Positions 45,537 to 56,815 of a stretch of DNA of 64,000 bases are shown one piece after another. Origin of the DNA: Stictocephala bisonia (taxonomy: Eukaryota > Arthropoda > Insecta > Hemiptera > Membracidae); assembly GCA_035578905.1 (NCBI GenBank), contig JAQJVL010000520.1, positions 434,001-498,000 of the forward strand. The letters are read 5' to 3'. The stretch's first letter is position 1. Every line of letters begins with the position of its first letter. Below the pieces are notes generated by a model that worked only from the letters and a program-made list of their open reading frames with translations, ran no database searches and was not told the DNA's origin. The translations under genes were made by a program, and so were the position numbers.

Positions 45537-45862
45537 GGCCCTATAGCAGGAGTGGCTCTGCTAAGTTCCAAAGGATGGGTTGTCTTCAATGAAGAGTTAG
45601 AACTCAAGTCAAGACACACGTGAGTTTATTACTGAACGACAAAATTACTATACAAATCACACAAAGCAACTAGCAGGCCGCTGGAGGCAGTAAGTCAGAC
45701 CGCGTAAGGCTAAACTAAAGTCAGCGCGTTCAACCTACATAGGGTTGCAGCCCACTGGGACTGGTCGACAGTGTTACAAAAAGGAGCCTATTTATACTAA
45801 TCGATACTGCCTCGAGCGCTCAGCTTCACAACAACAATAGGATACTGGAAGTTTCCCTAACA
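45537..45862 (-). repeat. 5' LTR of the gypsy element
   Basis: 326 bp identical by eye to 31566-31891, including the TATA-like box (about 45789-45797). On the minus strand it ends GGGCC followed by GAACG, lacking the ACTACA that ends the other LTR, so the U5/primer-site junction is altered in this copy. Confidence 0.9.
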
Positions 45863-46047
45863 GTTGGACAATAGTGAACACATTTATAGACTAAAAAGGC
45901 ATGACTTCCTTAGTTTAAGTGAACTAATCCATTATGTTGTTTACAGTCTTTGGAAAGTAATCAACCATTGTTATTTAAAACAGATCGAATTTACTTATTG
46001 TTCATGTATTGAATAGATTGTAAATATTAAATAAATGTTATAAAAAA
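45863..46047 (+). mobile_element. 3' fragment of the jockey-like LINE split by the gypsy element
   Basis: It continues the C-terminus of the LINE ORF (wording LLDNSEHIYRLKRHDFLSL after the duplication) and ends in a 3' untranslated region with an A-rich tail near 46047. It belongs with 30680-31559. Confidence 0.85.
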
Positions 46048-46386
46048 ATATAAAAAAAACTTCAACCGATTGGATCAAATTTTTTTTACATTTTTAATAC
46101 CGCAAGATAACTTAACAAATCAATCTAGGGTACATTTTCAGCACAATCTTGAAGTTAAGGTCAAGAAGTACAGTAATTATAAAAGAATCTTAATAATTAG
46201 TTCAATTAACTTAACAAAGAAGAAGAAAATGTTTCAGAGAAATATATGTCACAGATGCAGAAAATTCGTACAGCAGCCCAATTATCTCACGACTGGTGAC
46301 GTTCCGATATTAGGAGCAAACCTGTCTGTAAATTTTATTGGAAAGGTTAGGTTAGGATAGGTTATCTGTAATAACCTAATGAAATA

Positions 46387-46930
46387 CGATTATTTTATAT
46401 TGTTTTTGCTATCGTATTTATCAGCTAAAACATACGAAAAACACAATTGGTGTATTTTTCCGACAGAAGTGGTCGAGGTAGAGATCCTCTTTCAGTGCAA
46501 TGCCGCCGGCTCATTCCATTCCTTCACACCGGGCGGTTCATAAACATCCTTTCCTCTCACTCACTGTATGCGGACCATCCGAGGGGTCCGCTGTCATTAG
46601 TGTGACCTTGACCGACCTTGACCTCTCCTTCACACTTTCTCACCATTGGCCCTGACGCGCTTGCTTCCTACAACAGAGTCAATGTGTTATTTTCACTTAT
46701 TACCTAATATTCCACGAATAATCACTTATGAAACTTCACATTTTATTGCAGGGGTCTCCAACTTTTGTCCAATTTTAATTAAATGTATCTATTCAAAAAC
46801 ATAATAATAATAAAAAAATGGTTATAATATTTACGTCAAAATAAAAATTAATGACGATTAAAAAACGATTATTTTGTATTGTTTGTGCTATCGTAGTTAT
46901 CAGATAAAACATACGAAAAAACACAATTGT
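46387..46930. repeat. Two diverged 64-bp direct repeats around a GC-rich insert
   Basis: 46387-46451 and 46866-46930 share GATTATTTTATATTGTTTTT-like sequence, GCTATCGTA, TTATCAG and ACATACGAAAAACACAATTG. Just before the first copy is a short TTAGG-like run (about 46346-46364). Between the copies lies a GC-rich stretch (46470-46680) unlike its surroundings. This could be a small unclassified element. Confidence 0.65.
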
Positions 46931-48189
46931 ACACTCATTTACTTAAGCTGTCCAATGGGAAACCAAAAGTGAAGGCTCTAATTCATTTAAAAATCAAAGA
47001 ACAAATGAAAAACACAACTTATTGTTAACACACGTACTCATCAATGCAATTAATTTTGTTATCTAAATATTTCCCACCCTGAAATTGTAACTTCACACCA
47101 GATAATATTCAAATACTGTACTTTAAATTCAATTAAGTATTATTTTAACTTCAATAAGAATTGAATTCTTAACTCGTAATTGATGTTTATACTATTGAAG
47201 ATTGTCTGTTTATTTTATAAGTCAATTTAACCCGAACCGATGGATACTGATTTAAACAAATATACGCCATTATATATAAAATGTACAAAGATATAGTACA
47301 AAAAATTGCTAATTTATTTTATAGAATGGATTGTGCTTAAAAATATATCAAGAGTCTTTTATGATTCCATTAGTATTTTTTCTGTTATATAATTTGGTAA
47401 TATATGGTGAAACCGTTGAAACAAATAAATAAATAAAAAATAATAATAATAATAAAATAATTTTCGTTTAAAGATTACTGAAGTGAATTTAGATAGTTTT
47501 TATCTACTTCTAAATAAAAGGCAAATTACATCCCATTTTACGATGTCATATGTTTTCTGTTTGGTGAAGAATATAAGGTTCCATTAAAAATACGTGTACA
47601 TTGCTTGATACAGTACGTAGCGGTAGCTTGACGCCATTGTAAAGAATGTGGCTTTGAAAAAATGTGTAAAGTGAAAGATTGCGACTGGACCGGAAGTTAT
47701 ACTAGTGCGTTCGTAATGGAAAAAAGAACAAACAGGAAAAAAGAAAAAATAGAAACAACTGAAGGTATATAAAGAGCAGGGTAAGTAAGGATGTTGTTTT
47801 TTAAAAGTAGCATAATAGGTTTTTAAAAAATGGACATTATTTCTATTTTTTTAAGCTTACAAATATGACTTGGCCCCAAACGGTAACAGCATGGGTTGAA
47901 AAAGGATCTATTGTGCCATATGAACACTAAATTCTAAATGAACACCAAGACATTTTATCCCATCATACAGTGCGATTTAATTTTCACCAATAAAGAAAGA
48001 TATTTCATTCAATCGTTCATTTTTTTATATTTAACTGTATAATTTGTGTTTTAGATAAGTTGATTAGCTTTGATTATATTCACATACAAGCAAGTCATGT
48101 GATTAATAACCGATTATGGCGAAACAATGTATAATAGCGTTTGAGTCTTCATAAGCTTTTATTTATAATGTTGCTCGATTACATCCTGC
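46931..48189. other. AT-rich stretch without a recognised gene
   Basis: No feature can be supported. Short A/T runs are common. Confidence 0.5.
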
Positions 48190-48440
48190 CAAGCAGGAAT
48201 ACGTGTTATCAGTAAATACGCGCATTACGACTAGAAATGTCTTATTTAGGGGCATCATTAATGTAAAGTAAGAAGAGGACAGGGCCAACACGGAACCTTG
48301 AGGGACACCTTGAGGGACAGGCCCAACACGGAACCTTGAGGGACACCTTTTTCACTTTAGATGCTGAAGACTGAATGTTTCCTAATGACCGTAATCAATT
48401 CATTGAATAACTTTCCTGTCATTGGGCGTTAATAAACATG
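48190..48440 (-). pseudogene. LINE RT scrap with a local duplication
   Basis: On the minus strand, KGVPQGSVLGPVLFLLYIND-like wording (motif B) is readable with errors. It is followed by FTDNTYSCLAG, a decayed motif C. The stretch encoding VPQGSVL is duplicated within about 37 bp (48262-48345), shifting the frame. It is too short to classify beyond a jockey/CR1-type LINE. Confidence 0.65.
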
Positions 48441-50088
48441 GACTTCTCAGCTATTTACATAGCAAGTAACCTATGAATTAACTAATTTTTAAGTAAGTAA
48501 AACATAGCGAAGAATAAGTGGTACCAAAAAAATGAAGCGAATATACTGAATATGCTAAGAGCTGAAAATAATGTACAGTATATTGGATACCAAAATGCAA
48601 TCAGTGAAGAGTTAAGCAGAAAGACTGCAGGAGAGAGTAGATAATGACGAAATGTATTTGACAATTTCGGAAGGACAAACTGTAATAGATTTCTACCGAA
48701 GAAGAATTAATAATAATTGTATCTGAAGAAGCCTAGACTAATGGAAAATGAAGAATATTAATATAGTACAAAGGGACACCCCTGCATGCTTCGCGTGCTA
48801 ACCCCATCACTCTCTGCGCTCGTTACATCTCTGCCTTCGTCCTCGGCTGTGACTTTTGACTACAGATAATAGTAGGTTAACTGTAAAACCTAAAATCACA
48901 GTATCAAATTTACTTACAGTATCTCACTCATATTATTTGTGTTGCTACATATTTATTAGTGTAAACACCTATTGATATTCCTTGGCCCATTTCAAACTTA
49001 TTCATTTGCTTTTGCTTAAAAGCTGAAGATAAGATAAATAAAATAACTGCATTGACACCTTCAAGTTCACTAGAGCGGAGTCCTACAATTAAAATGTGAA
49101 TAAAACCTTGCTCACAACCTTCCCTGCTTTAAAATTATGAAAGATTTGACCTCCTCAATATTACAAACACCATTGTTTACATTCCAACAGCTGTTAAAAC
49201 TTTTAGAAATCATTATTTAGATTTGAACAGCTGTTACTTTACGACTCATTTAAATCTCTCACCATGTTATTCCTATTGCCGAAAAGCGTACTATAAGGTT
49301 TTAGGGTGAACATATTGAAGAATTAAGACCTTATTGCACAACTACGAACAAAGGCAAATATTTTGACACCTAAACCGATTAAATTGGCCAAGAAATAAGG
49401 GAGGAGTTGCGTTGACAAAAAACGGCTTCACGTATCTATGGATTTGTAGATAGTTTTCATAAAGTATCTCAGTTGATAAATTTGTGTGAATCCACATTGA
49501 GTGGCCGAACTACCTCGACGTGTTACCCAAGTGTCATTGGCGTGGTGAGCGGAGGGTGTGCTGGAGGTCATCGACCTCCCCAATTGGGTTGAGAAAGAGT
49601 GAGGGTGAACGACATGGAGAGTTCATTGATCACAGCCACTGGGTGAGTAAGTGGTGAAAGTTGTTTCCTGAATCAGTTCAACAAGGTGGGTCAGACGGTG
49701 TGGCGGCGAGGGGCACTTATCTATCCCACAGGCCTCCAGAGTAGTCAGCATGACATATCGCGTTTATCTGTAATAATTGTAAATAGAACAAGATGAAAAT
49801 CGTGTATGGCATTGTAGCTAGATTCGTCAATTTGATTATAGGCCGTGATTATTGAGGAATGTGCTTCTGTTGTGTAGGTGGATACGCACGTTACGCATCA
49901 CCTACCCTTCTTTTGGGGAGAGAAAATAAATGAGAACTCTAAAAATTGCCTCATTTAGTGAATAGAGAGTTTTTTTTAAAAATCTTAACTATAATTATTA
50001 AAGAACATTTTAGGCTAACTGACAATGGAAGGATGACGGGATCACTTAAACATCTTGTCACTTTATTGATTAAAAAGATCGGAATAAG
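48441..50088. other. Stretch without a recognised gene; one dispersed-repeat fragment
   Basis: At 48772-48850 the minus strand carries the end of the dispersed repeat seen at 55142-55737 (CTCGCTGCGCTCGTTA-like wording and TGCTTCGCGTGCTAACCCC on the plus strand). The remainder is non-coding; a moderately GC-rich block near 49500-49740 has no recognisable identity. Confidence 0.45.
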
Positions 50089-50089
50089 T

Positions 50090-50235
50090 ACAAAAAGCAG
50101 AGCATAAACACAATAAGCAGAGCATACACACAATAACACAATAAGAAACACAATAAGCATAGCGTAAACACAATAACACAATAAGCAGAGCGTAAACAAA
50201 ATAACACAATAAGAAACACAATAAGCAGTTAAACA
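50090..50235. repeat. Short imperfect tandem repeats (ACACAATAAGCAGAG type)
   Basis: Phrases like AAACACAATAAGCAGAGC and AATAACACAATAAGAAACAC recur in a mixed order. Long open frames on the minus strand here come from the repeat, not from a gene. Confidence 0.85.
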
Positions 50236-50364
50236 AACAAGTTACGGTAAGTAGTATGCCACGATTATTCACGACGGAAATATAAAATATCGCATATCCA
50301 TCGTTAGTGCAAAGAAACTAGAGGCACATCCGGACAAGCTGGTAGGCACTTGTTGGGAACAATA

Positions 50365-50545
50365 GCAGAAGGAGTTATTTGGGGAAGGAATCGACCGGCC
50401 GGCCGGGTACGACCGAGGATGGCGTAAATGCATCGGATTATGAATGATGTAGGTTGTGCTACTTATACGGAAATGAAGAGGAAGGCAGACAGAAGAGAGG
50501 AATGGAGAGCCGCTGTAAACCAACCAGGGTTGAGCACTAAAGAAG
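50365..50545 (+). pseudogene. C-terminal scrap of a LINE ORF2
   Basis: One frame reads IAEGVIWGRNRPAGRVRPRM, then a stop where W is usual, then HRIMNDVGCATYTEMKRKA and REEWRAAV. This is the common C-terminal end of ORF2 in several insect LINE families. Upstream RT sequence is missing. Confidence 0.6.
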
Positions 50546-51845
50546 AAAAAGAATCGATAGTGCACACGGTGAGTCAAGTATCTTATCAATTGAGAGTTCT
50601 TTTATCGTGTAAAAGGCAATCATTGAAACTTTTGAAGTAATTATAAATGATGATGGATTAAAGTAGCACCCTCAAAAATGGCCTAATGAATCTATTATGA
50701 AAAATAAATATTGCATTGTTAAATATATTATTATTGGTTAAAAACAAATAAAACTCTACCCTAAATATTAAATAAATAATATCTACTTCTCCACAGTCTA
50801 AGTACGTGTGGTAGCAAAACTCGAGAAGTACTTCACTAATTTAATTTCAATTTAGGGACAACAGTTTTTTTCTCATTCAAACTGTTTATACTTACGTTTA
50901 TAAAACTGGCAATAAGAAATGCATAATTGAATTAGTAAATGAGTGGAGTGAATTCGTTGAGAGTGTACCTCACACCTGCATGGGGGTAGAGGAATTGTCA
51001 CATGCATGTACGGTGAGTGGGTGGATCCGTTGGTCGTGTACCCCACACCTGCTGTAACCTACCTCTCTTTGATATGAGTTACATTAATTTAAATTTCTTG
51101 TTAATTTGATCAAAATTATTCAAATTAAATTTATTGTTCTTAATCTCAGGGTTTTAATTATGGGTAAATCGGTGATGCTGTAAATTACAATGAATTAAGA
51201 CTCTTGTTTGAAAAAGTTAATTTAATAATACATTCTTTTTTACTTTCTTTTTTTTTAATTTCAATACAACAAAAATGAATTTACTTATTTTTTTTAATGA
51301 TTACTAAAACATAGGATATTCAGTTAATAACTAGAACTTATCTTTAACTTTTCTTCTTGTGATGCTGAAACTCCACGTGGTCTTGAATAAACGAAATTAC
51401 AAGTCTCGATTCAGTCTAATAATCACACACATGTCTGTTTAAAATATCTACTTTCACAACATTATGAATTATATTTCATATTCAAAACAGTCACACGCGG
51501 TAACAAAAGACATTTTTTTACTGCTGCATCAACGCGGCTGGCTTCTTCTAGGTCATGACTGTCAAGTGTCCTATCCCGGAGGGATCTTAAATGTGAGTGG
51601 ACGATGCTTGTAATAGGCTGGCGTGGGTTGCCAGTCCTCCGTTTTTGTCCGTTAAAACCGATAATATTGGGTTAGGGACTCTACTTCCGCCCATGCCATG
51701 TGATTTTGCCCTGGTTGGTGGTGCCCCCCAGCGATTTTTCTTTCAACTAAATACGCTTCCCATCTACATTGGACTCGACCATTGCATGTCACACTGACAC
51801 CCCTCTGGATCGCCATATAGACTCGTCTGACGACGCGACTGCATA
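50546..51845. other. Non-coding stretch with a minisatellite fragment
   Basis: At 50940-51055 about 1.6 units of the minisatellite found at 54450-54640 occur (GTGAGTGGGTGGATCCGTTG). At 51530-51845 a GC-richer block has an open frame of 66 codons but no recognisable identity. Confidence 0.5.
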
Positions 51846-52083
51846 TGTCATCTGTCTCGCTAACAATACTTGGAATGTGTTTGTTTATGTCTCGGACGAC
51901 TGCCTGGGAAAAATATACCTGCCCACTTCTCTATATTTGTTGGCTATTAATTTACAATGGATTCCGAATATTATTTGAATGTTCGGTTATTGTTTTAATT
52001 AAATGTGTCTATTTTTTTATTAAAATAATTTATTATTTATTTAGTTTAATTAATTCACTCGTCAATTTGGTGGACCTGTTACA
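51846..52083 (-). repeat. LTR-like direct repeat, copy 1
   Basis: It matches 54210-54449 nearly base for base, from GTCTCGCTAACAATACTTGG to TTGGTGGACCTGTTACA. Differences are a few substitutions plus a small indel at the left edge. Confidence 0.88.
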
Positions 52084-54209
52084 GTACCCCCCGATTTTTT
52101 GCGATGTGCGGTTAGCGCGAGTCAAAAAATCTAAATTTGAACATGTTCCGCCTAAATTGTCGGTTATTGTTCAGATAAGTTTTAGTTTTACAATATTAAC
52201 TATATCTAGAATGGACTAAATCTATCTATTAATATACAATACAATTCTAAATCCCATTCAATAAATCATATACTGTGATTAACAAATCATGATTTTTTTC
52301 TTATAAGCTAAAAATTCATGTAAATCACTAATCACTAAATGTACTCAATTACATTATTAAGTTTCATCTATATAAAACAATTTACATTATTTGTTATCAA
52401 TTTGTAACAAAACACGTTTAATGATTCTTTGTCATTAATGCAAGTTGTCTTTGATATTAATTATCTTGTTGTTAGTTATAAAAATATTTCAATGAATTCA
52501 AGAAATTTAAATTATTATTTAAATTATTAAACTAATATTGGATATTGATAAAAAATATATATGAGAATTGTTTACAAGTACAATTGTAACTTTGCATCAT
52601 CAATGGTTGAACATTCATATGTTATTCATACCCCTTTTTCATTATTTATGTAGTACAATTGACATAATAATAACAACAGTATTTCAAAACATAGACAAAT
52701 AAAATTTCATTCAAATACGGTTTAAAAAATATTCACAAGATTAAAAACATTATTTAATACTTTCAAATAGTATTATCATTATTCTGATAAGTGATTGTAA
52801 AATAGTAAATACTTTGGTTTATTTACATCAAAACCTTTCAATGGTAAAGTTATTAGAGTTATTCTGCCACTCATGATTATGATTTGACAGAATGTGTATA
52901 CATGTGGTCCATTAATTAATGGTGACATATAAAACTATTCAACCAAAAGTATCTCACATGAAAACATGTATTGCTGGCAGCAATCAATTCAAAAATGATC
53001 AAAAGTCAAAAATTTATTTATTCCTTATCAAGCTTCCAATGTCCTATCAATGAAGTCCAAAAAGTCAACTGATCACTGCTATACATCACCCAGTTCGTCA
53101 CATAAATACTTTTTTATAACAAAGCATAAAATAACAAGTTCCTATTTCACTCTTGTAGCAGTTCATATTAACGAAGCAGTTTATTTATTACCTTATTGTC
53201 GTTTCTCATTGTCACTTCCTAGAGTGTCCACACTATCATTTGTGTCACTGAGTGTCCATTTGTGTCACTGATTTTTGCTTCAGGGCAAGATCATCTTACC
53301 TGAACATATCATTTTGATTACCTTTCCTATTAAATAATATATACCACATGATTTTAATTATTAGTTACTGGTTATAACCATGGTTTCAATTCAATATACA
53401 ATTAAATGGAGTGAAACATTATTTACAAAACATTTACACATACTCATGATTAATCATCATTTATCCTCCTTATCTTCAATTGTGTATAAATACATATTGC
53501 TTGTGCATAGAATTTCAATTATCTATACATTTACTAATGCTGCTTTGGCATATTTTAAGTTGACATATTTAAAATCAATTATCATTATTATATTTACAAA
53601 GTTTTCCATAAATCATTACTGGTTATTCATTACTGATTTTGCAGTAATGAATCATATTTGCAATAACTTTCTACTCATGTCTACTTGTGATTTCTATCAC
53701 CTTTATTTGCATTAGTGACAATTGCAATAATTACTATCAAGAGTTGTAATCACATGTTTACAATATCTCATTTTCCTCCTTCAACGTATTTTTTTTTTTT
53801 TTTTTAATTACTAATCTATTGGTGTCTGCAACATGACTCTGGTAATGAGGCTAGCCATGCTACAGGTCACTTTAAGCTATGTCTGAATTACCTAAGTTCA
53901 AAAGAATACATACAATGTATATCTTAGAATCATATTCAATGTAAACATAAACAAGTTATAATAACAAAGTATTATAAGAAATCTCCTTTCATCATCTTAG
54001 TCTAACATAAGTATCATCTCATCATTAATGTTTTATTCAACTCTTTTATACATCTTACTCAATCACAAATCTCATATTATCATTAATGTTACATTCTTTT
54101 AACTACCATGTATTTATTATTATGACATCTTTAAGTATTTTCTCTTTTAACAGTCATTTTTATACTTTATTTATTTATTTTTATACAAATCTCCTATCAT
54201 TACTGCACA

Positions 54210-54449
54210 TGTCTTATCTGTCTCGCTAACAATACTTGGAATGTGTTTGTTTATGTCTCGGACAACTGCCTGGGACAAATATACCTGCCCACTTCTCTAT
54301 ATTTGTTGGCTATTAATTTACAATGGATTCCGAATATTATTTGAATGTTCGGTTATTGTTTTAATTAAATGTATCTATTTTTTTATTAAAATAATTTATT
54401 ATTTATTTAATTTAATTAATTCACTCGTCAATTTGGTGGACCTGTTACA
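54210..54449 (-). repeat. LTR-like direct repeat, copy 2
   Basis: Partner of 51846-52083. It abuts the minisatellite at 54450. Confidence 0.88.
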
Positions 54450-54640
54450 CTGCGTGGGGGTAGGGAAATGGTCACATGTACGGTGGGTGGGTGAATCCGT
54501 TGGTCGTGTACCTCACACCTGCGTGGGGGTAGGGGAATTGTCACATGTACGGTGAGTGGGTGGATCCGTTGATCGTGTATCTCACACCTGCATGGGGGTA
54601 GAGGATTTGTCACATGTATGGTGGGTGGGTCCGTTTAGTC
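54450..54640. repeat. Minisatellite, about 68-70 bp units, nearly 3 copies
   Basis: Units read CTGCGTGGGGGTAGGGGAAT, TGTCACATGTACGGTGAGTG and GGTGGATCCGTTGGTCGTGT. A fragment of the same repeat lies at 50940-51055, about 3.4 kb away, on the other side of the LTR-like element. Confidence 0.9.
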
Positions 54641-55141
54641 ATACAGAGATACAACAACACGTGGCCAGAAATAAACAGTATTTTATATTTATATGCAAGC
54701 TAGTATTATTTGCACAAAAGAAAAAAGCATAATTTTCTAACTATATTACAAGATCATTAAGGTATTTTATTTTAAATATTCATTGTTGGTCACTTTATTG
54801 ACCTGTCAAATAGTAAAAACACAAAATTGTTGTATGAGTTTACATTATTACTTCAGTAATTCAAACAAAAGACTGGTATGGCTATTGCCGAAAATACCTA
54901 TACATGGCCGGTGGGATACATCATTGACCTGGGAATATCGTATACTGTTCTCTAAATAGATATTCAGTATATTAACAGAAAATAAAATGAGAACAAAAAC
55001 CTCTGACCCAATAAAAATTCACCCCATCACTTAACTAATGTTAATATTAATTATTTGTTTCAGGAAGTACGTCCGTGCATTTTTTGTGTTTTGAAAAAAT
55101 CATATTTTCTTTGTTTATAAGTCTATATATGCTATATATTA
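54641..55141. other. AT-rich spacer
   Basis: No feature supported. Confidence 0.5.
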
Positions 55142-55737
55142 AAACAATCGGGCCATTTAGCTCACTCACTTTCTGAACTTATTATTTAACTGATTTTGAT
55201 GACTTCTTTTATTCAAAAGATAATTTTTATTTCTAAGTCGTAAAGGAGCTAGATTTTTGAAATCCCCATAGGTTTTTGCCTTACACGGCGTCAAATTTGC
55301 AATGTTATTCTTATGGAAATTAATTTTAATTGACCAGCTGGCGTGATAAACAAATGTTAAATGGTCCAAATAATTTGTTAGGTTAAACATAGAAAGCAGC
55401 ACAGTAAAATATCAAGTTAATTATAAAAGAGCGAATACATGTATGTCTGTGTGTATATTATCATTGGCCGTTAAATAAAATGAAAACATTTGAAATAGGC
55501 TTAGTAATAACATTGGTTGTTTATAATTATTATACTATAAATAGAGTGCAAATCAAGTGCAGTGAGTGAGCTACTGTAAATGGATTTACATAATATGATT
55601 TTACTTAATACAGTTTAACCACTATTAATTGGGGTTAACAGCCACATACAGAAGCCGAAGGCCGAGGTGTTACGAGCGCAGCGAGTGACGGGGTTGACAC
55701 GCAAAGCGTGCTGGGGTGTCCCCTAGTATTATTAAAT
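55142..55737 (+). mobile_element. 0.6-kb dispersed repeat, copy 1
   Basis: It begins AAAACAATCGGGCCATTTAG and ends with GCGAGTGACGGGGTTGACAC, CAAAGCGTGCTGGGGTGTCC and CCTAGTATT. The sequence is shared with 58849-59380 in the same orientation. The 3' wording also appears at 60569-60620 and, reversed, near 48772-48850. There is no ORF. A SINE or the 3' end of a LINE is likely; the family is unknown. Confidence 0.8.
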
Positions 55738-55829
55738 GTGAAAACAAGTTCATTAATAATTTAATAAAAATGATTATTTAATATGCAAATGGCACTTGAG
55801 TAACTAAAATGCTGCTGTATTACTAATGT

Positions 55830-56815
55830 ATTTCCCGGGATGATGTAGCCTAAACCGTTAATATTTATTATTTCCCAGGGATGATTTAGCCTAAACCGTT
55901 AATATTTATTATTTCCCGGGATGATGTAGCCTAAACCGTTAATATTTATTATTTCCCAGGGATGATATAGCCTAAACCGTTAATATTTATTATTTCCCAG
56001 GGATGATGTAGCCTAAACCGTTAATATTTATTATTTCCCAGGGATGATGTAGCCTAAACAGTTAATATTTATTATTTCCCAGGGATGATGTAGCCTAAAC
56101 CGTTAATATTTATTATTTCCCAGGGATGATGTAGCCTAGACCGTTAATATTTATTATTTCCCAGGGATGATGTAGCCTAGACCGTTAATATTTATTATTT
56201 CCCAGGGATGATGTAGCCTAGACCGTTAATATTTATTATTTCCCAGGGATGATGTAGCCTAAACCGTTAATATTTATTATTTCCCAGGGATGATGTAGCC
56301 TAAACCGTTAATATTTATTATTTCCCAGGGATGATGTAGCCTAAACCGTTAATATTTATTATTTACCAGGGATGATGTAGCCTAAACCGTTAATATTTAT
56401 TATTTTCCCAGGGATGATGTAGCCTAAACCGTTAATATTTATTATTTCCCAGGGATGATGTAGCCTAAACCGTTAATATTTATTATTTCCCAGGGATGAT
56501 GTAGGCCTAAACCGTTAATATTTATTATTTCCCAGGGATGATGTAGGCCTAAACCGTTAATATTTATTATTTCCCAGGGATGATGTAGCCTAAACCGTTA
56601 ATATTTATTATTTCCCAGGGATGATGTAGCCTAAACCGTTAATATTTATTATTTCCCAGGGATGATGTAGCCTAAACCGTTAATATTTATTATTTCCCAG
56701 GGATGATGTAGCCTAAACCGTTAATATTTATTATTTCCCAGGGATGATGTAGCCTAAACCGTTAATATTTATTATTTCCCAGGGATGATATAGCCTAAAC
56801 CATTAATATTTATTA
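55830..56815. repeat. 41-bp satellite, about 24 units
   Basis: Units are TTTCCCAGGGATGATGTAGC followed by CTAAACCGTTAATATTTATT and A. Variants (GGGATGATATAG, CTAGACC, GTAGGCC) occur in adjacent groups, which suggests local amplification. The unit resembles no other repeat here, though its length equals that of the satellite at 1889-2703. Confidence 0.97.

Larger units (their letters stand above)
31560..45862 (-). mobile_element. Env-bearing gypsy (errantivirus-like) element with nested insertions
   Basis: A 14.3-kb insertion on the minus strand, flanked by GTTG duplications (31556-31559 and 45863-45866) in a jockey-like LINE. Reading from 45862 down: 5' LTR, leader, gag, pol, env, polypurine tract, 3' LTR. 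Two foreign insertions account for much of the length: a CR1-like LINE in the leader (about 40.4-45.2 kb) and TEL-A/TEL-B in pol (34873-36394). The LTRs are identical over 326 bp by eye, which suggests a young insertion. Yet gag, integrase and env contain frame breaks, so this copy is not intact. Env-bearing insect gypsy elements are endogenous retrovirus-like (Metaviridae). Confidence 0.92.
51846..54449 (-). mobile_element. Possible LTR-element derivative without genes
   Basis: Direct repeats of 238 and 240 bp (51846-52083 and 54210-54449), about 97% alike by eye, enclose 2.1 kb of AT-rich DNA with no retroelement ORF. On the minus strand the repeats begin TGTAACAGGTCCACC and end near GATGACA, a TG...CA pattern. 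The bases just upstream of the downstream copy, AAAAAATCGGGGGGTAC, resemble a polypurine tract. No clear primer site or target duplication was found. A large retrotransposon derivative or a deleted LTR element fits best. Confidence 0.65.

Noticed and set aside
49951..50272. Minus-strand hydrophobic, cysteine-rich ORFs that look like membrane proteins
   Set aside because: The pattern comes from the ACACAATAAGCAGAG-type tandem repeat.
53050..53715. ORFs of 73 and 111 codons inside the LTR-like element
   Set aside because: AT-driven composition with no retroelement or other family motif.
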